A stretch of 17,727 bases of DNA from JAABRU01 sp050180235 (GTDB lineage: Bacteria; Desulfobacterota; Desulfobacteria; Desulfobacterales; Desulfococcaceae): positions 1-17,727 of the forward strand of contig JBFXEJ010000117.1 in NCBI GenBank assembly GCA_050180235.1, in the 5' to 3' direction. Below the pieces are notes generated by a model that worked only from the letters and a program-made list of their open reading frames with translations, made no database searches and had not been told where the DNA came from. Of the stretch, positions 7,271-13,971 are shown one piece after another (position 1 is the stretch's first letter; every line of letters begins with the position of its first letter). A program made the translations under genes and the position numbers.

Positions 7271-9607
7271 ATGTCTGAACATGTTTTTATTTTCCCCGCG
7301 ACAGGCACTGTGGCCGGAGTATCTCCGGATTCCGGGCACAAGCCCGGAAAAATGCAGAAAAACAAAGGATCGGCAATGGCATCGGACAACAGTGGGAAAC
7401 TGAAAGGCAAAAGGGGAAAAAACAGAATTGCTGTCCGCCATGCAGTGCGGGGACGGCTCCGCTTCAGGGTCAAAGAGATCCTTTATGCGTATGAGCGTTC
7501 TGCTTCACTGGAAAAATGGCTGGCGCAGAAAAACGGCATTCTCCAAATCGAAGTGCGCGCACATTCCGGAAGCGTGATTGTTTTTTACAATCACAGAGAA
7601 ATCACGCCGGCACAATTGCCGGATTTGCTTCTGCAGGCTTTGGAAGCCTGTCCGAAGAATGCCTTTTCCGAATCCTCCCGGATGCCTGCGGTCTGCAGAG
7701 CAGACTGCAGCAAATGCAATCCGTTTGAAAAAATAAAGAAAAAGCATTCTGTGTTCAACTCGCTGCTGGGCATTGTCGGACTGACAGTCTTTGTGGTTTA
7801 CACCATTGTCCGGCAGGTTATTTTCAAATCCCCTGTGGCACAGGGCATCTTCAGTCTGACAGCCGCTGTAAGTCTGATTGCGGCCATACCTCTGTTCCGC
7901 CATGTCATTGAAGACATGCGCCATGGCAGACACAAAAGCCTTTTTCCCTTTCTTGCCTGCTCCATCGTGCTGGGCATTGTCATGGGAGAGGCCATGACCG
8001 CGCTGGAAGTGATCTGGATTCTCCGGCTGGGCATGCTGCTGGAAGATCATGTGGCTGAACAGTCCCGCAAGGCCATACGCGAAATTCTTCAGATTGCGGA
8101 AAAAGACACTTACATTTTTGTTGACGGCATAGAGGTTCGCATCCGGGCCGATGCAGTGCAGTCCGGAGATACGGTGGTGGTTCACACGGGTGAAAAAATT
8201 CCGGTGGACGGCCCCATTATCAGAGGTGAGGCCATTATAGACGAATCGCATATCACGGGCCGGGCTGAACCGGAAGTGCGCAGAGAAAAGGATACGGTTT
8301 TTGCAGGAACCATTGTGCAGAAAGGCGTTATTTTTATCCTTGCGGAAAAAGTCGGGGATGCCACCTATCTGTGCCGCATTCTGCAACTGGTTGAAGATTC
8401 TCTGGAAAACCGTGCGCCTGCGGAACAGCAGGCTGATATTCTGGCAGAACGTCTTTTCAGAATCGGATCTTTGGCAACCGTCGGCACACTGCTGATTACC
8501 CTCAATCCGTTCCGGGCATTTACCGTCATGCTGGTTATGGCCTGTCCCTGCGCGACTGTGCTTGCGGCTTCCACAGCCATCAGCGCGGCCATTGCCAATG
8601 CCGCGAAAAACCACATCCTTATAAAAGGCGGACGTTATCTGGAAATGGTGGGAAAAGCAGACAGTTTCTGCTTTGACAAAACCGGAACACTGACCACAGA
8701 TGTTCCACGGGTTTCTGAAATTGTCTCTTTTCTGCCGGGCAAAACAGAAGATGACATTCTGGAACTGGCCGCAGTGGCGGAAATCCACAACGAGCATCCT
8801 CTGGCAAAAGCCGTGATGAAGGAAGCTGCTGTCCGGGGCATTAAGCCCAGATCCCATGTAACCTGTGAATTTGCCATGGGCCTGGGCGTGAGTGCGCAGG
8901 TCAACGGCAGCAAAATCATGGTGGGAAACAGCAGATTCATGGAACAGGGCGGAATGGACACGGCCTTTTTTGCCAAAGAGGCAGAAAACCGTATTGGCAT
9001 GGGGCAGACCCTGATGTATGTGGCTGAGAATCGGACAATTCAGGGACTTATCAGCATCGGCAATACGCTTCGTCCCAATGCCCGGTGCGTGCTTGCATAT
9101 CTCCGGAAGGACGGCGTGAAAAACCTGCATCTGATTACCGGCGACACCGGGCCTGTGGCAAAACATCTGGCCGAAGATCTGGGATTTGATGATTACAAGG
9201 CGGATCTTATGCCCGAAGACAAGGCCGCGCATATGGATATGCTGGAAAGCAGCGGCAGCCGGGTGGTCATGGTGGGAGATGGCGTCAATGACGCGCTGGC
9301 ACTTTCCAAAGCCAGTGTGGGAATTGCCATGGGCGCAGGGGGCGCGGATGTTGCCATAGAAGCCGCAGATATTGCCCTGACAGACAGTGATCTGAAACGT
9401 CTGGTGACTCTCAGGCAGTTAAGCCGTCAGACCCTCAGGGTCATTGATCAGAACTATTACCTGGCAACGGGCACCAATGTTTTCGGCATGGTTTTCGGAG
9501 CAGCGGGGCTTCTCACTCCCCTGATGGGCGGTATGCTCCATATTATCCATACGCTGGGAATTTTGGCGAATTCAGGCCGTCTGCTGGATTGGAAAGAACA
9601 GGAATGA
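7271..9607 (+). CDS. P1B-type heavy-metal ATPase with Arg-rich HMA-like N-terminus (FezB-like candidate)
   Basis: An integral membrane pump of 778 residues. After a basic low-complexity tail, residues about 52-120 form an HMA-like fold carrying HAVRGRLRFRV in place of the usual metal-binding CxxC; a CxxxCxxC cluster follows at 142-149. Hydrophobic segments are at about 162-182, 190-209, 224-257, 398-416, 418-440 and 728-767. CPC is at 425-427, without the proline six residues later found in classical Cu/Zn pumps (Ser here). Catalytic parts are DKTGT (D469), HP (H509, P510), TGD (623-625) and GDGVND (669-674). The actuator loop reads TGRAEP, so the usual Glu is Arg331. AAAGGAG lies 7 bases before the ATG; an in-frame ATG at 7376 with AAAGGA is an alternative. 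It overlaps the next ATPase by 4 bp. Cytosolic Fe(II) is the likely substrate by context; the metal is not proven by sequence. Confidence 0.93.
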   Translation: MSEHVFIFPATGTVAGVSPDSGHKPGKMQKNKGSAMASDNSGKLKGKRGKNRIAVRHAVRGRLRFRVKEILYAYERSASLEKWLAQKNGILQIEVRAHSGSVIVFYNHREITPAQLPDLLLQALEACPKNAFSESSRMPAVCRADCSKCNPFEKIKKKHSVFNSLLGIVGLTVFVVYTIVRQVIFKSPVAQGIFSLTAAVSLIAAIPLFRHVIEDMRHGRHKSLFPFLACSIVLGIVMGEAMTALEVIWILRLGMLLEDHVAEQSRKAIREILQIAEKDTYIFVDGIEVRIRADAVQSGDTVVVHTGEKIPVDGPIIRGEAIIDESHITGRAEPEVRREKDTVFAGTIVQKGVIFILAEKVGDATYLCRILQLVEDSLENRAPAEQQADILAERLFRIGSLATVGTLLITLNPFRAFTVMLVMACPCATVLAASTAISAAIANAAKNHILIKGGRYLEMVGKADSFCFDKTGTLTTDVPRVSEIVSFLPGKTEDDILELAAVAEIHNEHPLAKAVMKEAAVRGIKPRSHVTCEFAMGLGVSAQVNGSKIMVGNSRFMEQGGMDTAFFAKEAENRIGMGQTLMYVAENRTIQGLISIGNTLRPNARCVLAYLRKDGVKNLHLITGDTGPVAKHLAEDLGFDDYKADLMPEDKAAHMDMLESSGSRVVMVGDGVNDALALSKASVGIAMGAGGADVAIEAADIALTDSDLKRLVTLRQLSRQTLRVIDQNYYLATGTNVFGMVFGAAGLLTPLMGGMLHIIHTLGILANSGRLLDWKEQE

Positions 9608-11826
9608 AACCCTTTTTCATTGAACATCATCTGCCCTGGCGGAGCAGGATCAGAATACCTGCTTTGAAAAAAAGAAAGCAGCTTGCCAAAAAAATTGCGG
9701 ATGCTCTGGTATGTATTCCCGGAATCTCTTCTGCGGAAGTCCGGCTGGAAACAGGTTCTGTGATTCTTCTGCACGGATCACCGGACAGTCTGGAATCTGT
9801 GCGGAAAATGCTGGAAAAGGAATTTCCGGATACGTGCTGTTCACAAAAAAAGATCAGCACTGCGGGAAAAAAAGACCTGCATCCCTGTGTCAGCAAAGAA
9901 TCCCATGTGCCTGCTCCGATACTGGCTGTCTCAGGCGTGTATATGCTGATACTGTGGATACGCGGTCTGTTTTTTCAGAAAAAACCGGGCATGTTTTCCG
10001 GTATCCGCAGGATCTTCAATTTTCCTGCCGCGGTGGCAGCAGGTCTGAGCCTTCCCATTCTCAAAGACGGGCTGGAAAGTCTGTTCAAAGAGCGCAGACT
10101 GAACATGGATCTGCTGATTGTCAGCGCATCCTATCTGTCCATTCTCATGGGAGAACCTGTGACAGCCATGGTGGTGGTGTGGCTGATCAATTTTTCCGCA
10201 TGGATGGAAAACAGAACCCAGGAAAAAACCCGCAAAGCCGTGCGTGCCATGCTTCGGCAGGAAAACCGCGAGGTCTGGGTGGTCAAAGAGGATGTGGAAA
10301 TTGCCGTGCGTGTGCCGGATTTGGTCAAAGGAGATATTCTGAGTCTGAGAATGGGCAGTGCAGTTCCCGCTGATGGCACGGTCATACGCGGAGACTGTCT
10401 GATGAACGAAGCCACGCTCACCGGAGAATCCATGCCTGCGTTCAAAGCAGAAGGCGACAGGGTTTTTGCCGGAACCACCGTGGAAATGGGGCATATCTTT
10501 GTCAGAGCCGAATCTGTGGGAGAAGACACCCGTCTTGCGGCAATTATCCGTCTGATTGAAAACGGAGATGGAGCCATATCCCGGGTACAGCTTTCTGCCG
10601 AGCGCTTCAGTGACGCGGTGGTGCCGATCTCCCTGTGTCTTTCAGCATCCGTGTTTTTCTTTACCCGAAGCATTTCCCGCGCGCTTTCCATGCTCATCAT
10701 TGCCTGCCCCTGCGGCGTGGGTCTGTCAACCCCCACAGCCGTCACGGCTGCCATGGGCAATGCCGCGCGGCAGGGAATTCTGATCAAAGGGGGGAAATAT
10801 CTGGAAATTTCCGGACAGATGGACACCCTGTGTTTTGACAAAACCGGCACTTTGACCAAAGGCATTCCCAGAGTGGCGCGGGTGGTTTCTCTGGATGAGA
10901 ATTTTGAACCCATCCGCATTCTGCAGCTCGCAGCCAGTTCCCAGATTCACTGGAAACATCCCATGACACTGGCTGTGCTGGAAAAGATTCGGGAAATTGA
11001 AATTGAAATTCCTCGGCATGAGGAAACCGAACTTATCATCGGCCACGGCGTAAGGGCAAAAATCAACGGAGATGAAATTCTCACCGGCAGCCATCATTTC
11101 ATGGAAGATTATGAGGTGGATCATGAGATGGGTCATGCAGAGGAGGAGCGGATACTGAAACGGGGCGAAAGTGTGCTGTTTGTGGCATTCAACCGCCGCC
11201 TGATCGGACTCATCGGCATAGAGGATCGCCTGAAGGAAAAAGCAGGGGAAGTGCTGTACGCGCTCAAAGGTCTGAATGTGAAACATCTGGTGATGATTAC
11301 CGGAGATCATGAGCGGCATGCCCTCAATATTGCCAAAGATCTGCCCATTGACATGGTGCTTTGGCAGCAGTCCCCGGAAGACAAAGCCGCGTGGATTGCC
11401 TCCTGGAAAGAAAAACATCCCCTCAGCATTGCGGCAATGGTCGGGGACGGCATCAATGACACGCCCGCATTTTCCCATGCGGATCTCAGTTTTGCCATGG
11501 GAGACACAGGCGCGGATGCCGCAGTTGAACATGCAGACATTGTTCTCCGTCAGGGCGATTTGGCTTTGGTGGCCCGGTGTGCAGATTTGGGACAGAGAAC
11601 CCTTGGCGTGATTTGGCAGAATTATGCCATTTCTGTGGGACTGAATCTGGCCGGAGTGGTGCTGGCCGCATTCGGACGGCTTTCGCCCATGACAGGGGCT
11701 TTGTTTCACAATCTTATCACAGTGGGCGTAGTGGGAAATTCTGCAAAACTGCTTTTTTATCAGACAGATATGGAAGAACTGGCAAAAAAAGGCGAAAAAC
11801 CGGATTCCGGTGTTTCGCAGTCTTAG
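9604..11826 (+). CDS. Second P1B-type heavy-metal ATPase, coupled to the first
   Basis: This 740-residue pump starts at the ATG in an ATGA overlap with the upstream stop; GGAAAG lies about 7 bases before. A TTG at 9589 would add five residues inside the upstream gene and is less likely. Residues about 5-75 form another HMA-like domain with an Arg-rich HHLPWRSRIRIP start and no CxxC. Hydrophobic segments are near 104-122, 139-152, 168-200, 336-354, 358-380 and 676-718. Catalytic motifs are canonical: TGES (273-276), CPC with proline (368-370, P377), DKTGT (D412), HP (452-453), TGD (566-568) and GDGIND (614-619). It differs widely from the first pump, so the pair is an old duplication or a two-pump system rather than a recent copy. 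Same expected role: moving a transition metal across the inner or an organelle membrane. Confidence 0.93.
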   Translation: MKPFFIEHHLPWRSRIRIPALKKRKQLAKKIADALVCIPGISSAEVRLETGSVILLHGSPDSLESVRKMLEKEFPDTCCSQKKISTAGKKDLHPCVSKESHVPAPILAVSGVYMLILWIRGLFFQKKPGMFSGIRRIFNFPAAVAAGLSLPILKDGLESLFKERRLNMDLLIVSASYLSILMGEPVTAMVVVWLINFSAWMENRTQEKTRKAVRAMLRQENREVWVVKEDVEIAVRVPDLVKGDILSLRMGSAVPADGTVIRGDCLMNEATLTGESMPAFKAEGDRVFAGTTVEMGHIFVRAESVGEDTRLAAIIRLIENGDGAISRVQLSAERFSDAVVPISLCLSASVFFFTRSISRALSMLIIACPCGVGLSTPTAVTAAMGNAARQGILIKGGKYLEISGQMDTLCFDKTGTLTKGIPRVARVVSLDENFEPIRILQLAASSQIHWKHPMTLAVLEKIREIEIEIPRHEETELIIGHGVRAKINGDEILTGSHHFMEDYEVDHEMGHAEEERILKRGESVLFVAFNRRLIGLIGIEDRLKEKAGEVLYALKGLNVKHLVMITGDHERHALNIAKDLPIDMVLWQQSPEDKAAWIASWKEKHPLSIAAMVGDGINDTPAFSHADLSFAMGDTGADAAVEHADIVLRQGDLALVARCADLGQRTLGVIWQNYAISVGLNLAGVVLAAFGRLSPMTGALFHNLITVGVVGNSAKLLFYQTDMEELAKKGEKPDSGVSQS

Positions 11827-11858
11827 AGACTGATGGAAGATTTTGTGTATCAGAAAAG

Positions 11859-11897
11859 GTGTCAGGTTTCAGGGAACAAAATACTGAACACTGACAC
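11859..11897. terminator. Inverted repeat after the ATPase pair
   Basis: GTGTCAGGTTTCAG (11859-11872) and CTGAACACTGACAC (11884-11897) pair at 12 of 14 positions around an 11-base loop. No T-run follows. It may stop or process the pump transcript, or be a dispersed palindrome. Confidence 0.45.
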
Positions 11898-11927
11898 TTG
11901 AACAGCCTGTACATTAAAATTTATTAT
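11898..11927 (+). promoter_or_regulatory. Probable promoter for the small-protein operon
   Basis: TTGAAC (11898-11903), an 18-bp spacer and TATTAT (11922-11927, 5 of 6 to consensus) lie about 45 bp before the repeat-protein gene. This would let the four small genes be expressed apart from the pumps. Confidence 0.5.
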
Positions 11928-11971
11928 GGAAGGTTATTTAACAGACTTAATTAAAGGAGAAAAGATTGTTT

Positions 11972-12817
11972 ATGGAACAGGAAAAGGGAATGCCGCAGGA
12001 ACCTCAGAAAAATCAGGGAATTCCTGCATCAGGAGAATTTCAGCAGAACATGGGAAATGCTTATGAGGGACAGATGAATATGGGGCCTTCTTCCGGATAT
12101 ACGGGGCAGGCATCCTGTGCGGATATGCAGGCAGAAGGTCATCATGGTTCTGAAAGCAGCGGTCACTCGGGACAGACAATGGGATATGCAGGTCAGCCCC
12201 ATCCCGGTATGCAGCAGTCTCCGATTCACGGGCCGACAAACACGGGACATCATCCGGCAGCACATCACCCTGGTCCCACAATGGGATATGCAGGCGCTCC
12301 ACATCCGGGTATGCAGCAGGCTCCGGTTCACGGGCCGGCAAACACAGGACATCATCCGGCTGCACATCATCCCGGTCCCGCAATGGGATATGCAGGTCAG
12401 CCTCATCCCGGTATGCAGCAGGCTCCGGCTCCCGGGCCGATGTACACGGGACATCCGGCATCTCATCACCCCGGCCCCGCAATGGGATATGCAGGTCAGC
12501 CCCATCCCGGTATGCAGCAGGCTCCGGCTCCCGGGCCGATGAATATGGGACATCCGGGTGCGCATCATCCGGGCATGGGAAGCGGTTATCCGAAACAGGG
12601 ACAGAGCCATTGTTCCTGCGGAGGGCATCAGCAGTTCGGCCCGGCTCATGTATCTGATATGATGGGACGTCTGGCTTCGGGTCAGGTGACACCCGGTGAT
12701 ATAAGTGCCGTCAGCAGCTTTTTGGGTATTGACTTTCAAAACACCCGGTTCTGGACAGGCATAGCCTTGGGAGCAGTAGGCGCACTGCTGCTGTCAAAAG
12801 CCTTCAAATCTGAATAA
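11972..12817 (+). CDS. His/Pro/Gly/Met-rich tandem-repeat protein with C-terminal membrane segment
   Basis: The protein has 281 residues from the ATG; a TTG at 11966 is a serious alternative because AGGAG (11955-11959) is 6 bases before it but 12 before the ATG. Residues 70 to about 202 are four repeats of 32-34 residues, each with MGYAG, PHPGMQQ, a TGH core and AHHPGP, rich in His, Met, Pro and Gly. A short CSC motif (about 213-215) and an amphipathic segment follow. Residues 260-276 form one hydrophobic helix with a glycine zipper, FWTGIALGAVGALLL. There is no signal peptide, so I expect a tail-anchored cytosolic-face protein. His and Met could bind metal and the Pro/Gly repeats may form a flexible scaffold or matrix; this is inference. 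I recognise no named family. Confidence 0.88.
   Translation: MEQEKGMPQEPQKNQGIPASGEFQQNMGNAYEGQMNMGPSSGYTGQASCADMQAEGHHGSESSGHSGQTMGYAGQPHPGMQQSPIHGPTNTGHHPAAHHPGPTMGYAGAPHPGMQQAPVHGPANTGHHPAAHHPGPAMGYAGQPHPGMQQAPAPGPMYTGHPASHHPGPAMGYAGQPHPGMQQAPAPGPMNMGHPGAHHPGMGSGYPKQGQSHCSCGGHQQFGPAHVSDMMGRLASGQVTPGDISAVSSFLGIDFQNTRFWTGIALGAVGALLLSKAFKSE
12179..12577 (+). repeat. In-gene tandem repeat, about 99-102 bp unit, four copies
   Basis: Units start at ATGGGATATGCAGG, at 12179, 12281, 12383 and 12482. The first two units are 102 bp and the third 99 bp (one codon shorter). The third and fourth are most alike, which points to local duplication. Confidence 0.9.
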
Positions 12818-12836
12818 ATGAAAGGAAAACAGTATA

Positions 12837-13223
12837 ATGTATACCTATCCGGTTTATAAACATCCGAATGCCTCTCCGACTCTGCTGAGTTCCAGATATA
12901 TTCTCAACGCGGGGATTCTTGGAACAGTTGTGGGCGGTTCTGCGGCTCTGGGCGTGAATCTTCACAAAGTCCGGAAAAATGAAATGACAATGGAGCAGGC
13001 TGTGAGCAACAGCATTGCAAAAGGAGCCGGAGCCGGTGTGGCAACGGCGGCGGGAGCTGCGGCGGCATCGGCAGTCAGCGGCGGGTTTTTGTCCGTGGTG
13101 GTGATGGCTGCGGCTGCCAGTTCAGTGGTTTATCTGCTCAATTCCGGCGGAAAATCAGGTTCTGAAAAAGTGAAAAGCACGGCAAAGGAAGAATCAAAAC
13201 AGGAGGAGTCAAAAAATGACTGA
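12837..13223 (+). CDS. Ala/Gly-zipper membrane protein
   Basis: A 128-residue protein starting 19 bp after the repeat-protein stop, with AAAGGA upstream. Residues 1-20 are Tyr/Pro-containing and soluble; 22-41 form a membrane helix (GILGTVVGGSAALGV); 62-102 form a long Ala/Gly/Val stretch that may be a helical hairpin; 103-128 is a charged Lys/Glu/Ser tail. Repeated small-residue spacing (GxxxG, AxxxA) favours tight helix packing, as in membrane-shaping or oligomeric proteins such as magnetosome or FezA-like proteins. Similarity is in character only, not established homology. It overlaps the next gene by 8 bp, implying translational coupling. Confidence 0.85.
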   Translation: MYTYPVYKHPNASPTLLSSRYILNAGILGTVVGGSAALGVNLHKVRKNEMTMEQAVSNSIAKGAGAGVATAAGAAAASAVSGGFLSVVVMAAAASSVVYLLNSGGKSGSEKVKSTAKEESKQEESKND

Positions 13224-13572
13224 TTATAATGAATATTATTCCGGTCCCGCTCATCTTTTTCAATCCGGAATGAATCCGGGATTTTACCAGAATGCGTATG
13301 ATTATCAGAATGCGTATGATTACCAGAATGCGTATAATTATCAGACGGTGTATGAAGAGCCTGCCATGTTTTATCAAAGCCAGCAGTTTTGGAAAGGCAT
13401 GGCCATAGGCGCAATAGCTGCGGTTTTTGTCACCAATGAAGGAGTGCAGAAGGCTGTCATGAAAGGTGCAATAAAACTGTATGGCATGGTTCAGGGCGGT
13501 GTGAACGAACTCAAGGAAAAATTCGAGGATGTTCAGGCTGAAGTGCGCCAGAAAGAAGGGGCTGAGGAATAA
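13216..13572 (+). CDS. Tyr-rich repeat protein with FWxGxAxGA membrane helix
   Basis: The 118-residue protein begins at an ATG overlapping the preceding stop, with a strong AGGAGGAG site 7 bases before. Residues 24-47 are four hexapeptide repeats of the YQNAYD type. Residues 58-73 are a hydrophobic helix, FWKGMAIGAIAAVFV, closely matching the C-terminal helix of the His/Pro repeat protein. A helical, charged tail (about 76-118) follows, with amphipathic character and coiled-coil potential (ELKEKFEDVQAEV). The shared helix motif suggests that both proteins dock on the same membrane or partner. Function unknown; a structural or scaffold role on a membrane is my inference. Confidence 0.87.
   Translation: MTDYNEYYSGPAHLFQSGMNPGFYQNAYDYQNAYDYQNAYNYQTVYEEPAMFYQSQQFWKGMAIGAIAAVFVTNEGVQKAVMKGAIKLYGMVQGGVNELKEKFEDVQAEVRQKEGAEE
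13285..13356 (+). repeat. 18-bp tandem repeat, four copies, encoding YQNAYD
   Basis: Four 18-bp units at 13285, 13303, 13321 and 13339. The first three are nearly identical at DNA level; the fourth has diverged. Confidence 0.9.
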
Positions 13573-13573
13573 A

Positions 13574-13750
13574 ATGAAAAATGCGGACGTCAAATTCCTT
13601 GCAAAAGCAGGCATGACACTTTCCCTTGCAGCGCTTGTGTTTACCGGAGCGGAAAAAGGATATTCCAGCCGGCAGATGCATACATGGGCAGGTATCGCTC
13701 TGATCGGATTTTCCGTCTGGCATTACAACGTATATCAGAAACCGGAATAA
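13574..13750 (+). CDS. 58-residue two-helix membrane protein
   Basis: The ATG lies one base after the upstream stop, with GAGGAA just before it. The protein has two hydrophobic helices: about 9-24 (AKAGMTLSLAALVFTG) and 36-52 (HTWAGIALIGFSVWHYN). Histidines 36 and 50 lie at the ends of the second helix, an arrangement that recalls small DUF4405-like or haem-binding helices, though the match is too short to name a family. It closes the four-gene operon, before a strong terminator region. It is likely an inner-membrane or organelle-membrane subunit; role unknown. Confidence 0.82.
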   Translation: MKNADVKFLAKAGMTLSLAALVFTGAEKGYSSRQMHTWAGIALIGFSVWHYNVYQKPE

Positions 13751-13757
13751 GACAACT

Positions 13758-13857
13758 CCTGAGGGCTTTAATGATTTTCAGAAACCGGATTTTTCCAAAA
13801 AATCCGGTTTCTATGAACATTTTCGCCTAAAATCATGAGGGGTTCAACTCCCTCAGG
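13758..13857. repeat. Nested inverted repeats after the small-protein operon
   Basis: Three arm pairs nest: CCTGAGGG (13758-13765) with CCCTCAGG (13850-13857); ATGATTTT (13771-13778) with AAAATCAT (13829-13836); and a perfect 15-bp hairpin with a 3-base loop (13780-13812). The inner hairpin can act as a terminator for the small-protein operon. Confidence 0.75.
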
Positions 13858-13872
13858 ATTGCGGAAGAAATA

Positions 13873-13900
13873 ACGGAGTGCAGAAAACGCTCCGTTTTTT
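13873..13900 (+). terminator. Intrinsic terminator before the porin gene
   Basis: ACGGAGTG pairs with CGCTCCGT (8 bp, one G-T) around a 7-base loop, and six T residues end at 13900. Its GGAGTGCAGAAAA start resembles the dispersed 34-bp repeat, so some repeat copies may serve as terminators. Confidence 0.75.
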
Positions 13901-13971
13901 AAGGCTTTATTTTTTTGTCTATCCAAATTTTATTTGAACTCTTAAATTTTATTCATGAGGAGGAAGAATCA

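Noticed and set aside
7505..9232. 575-codon antisense ORF under the first ATPase
   Set aside because: It is opposite a fully conserved ATPase; its His/Gln/Asn/Phe-rich translation is what the complement of such a gene gives.
9589..9603. TTG start extending the second ATPase
   Set aside because: The ATG at 9604 forms the usual ATGA coupling overlap and directly precedes the HMA-like domain; the extra five residues have no support.
12179..12577. CRISPR-like regular repeats
   Set aside because: The repeats are contiguous, coding and in frame, with no unique spacers and no cas genes nearby.
11970..12692. Antisense ORFs across the His/Pro repeat gene
   Set aside because: Open only because the repeats lack stops on that strand; the plus-strand gene has a ribosome site, an operon context and a membrane segment.
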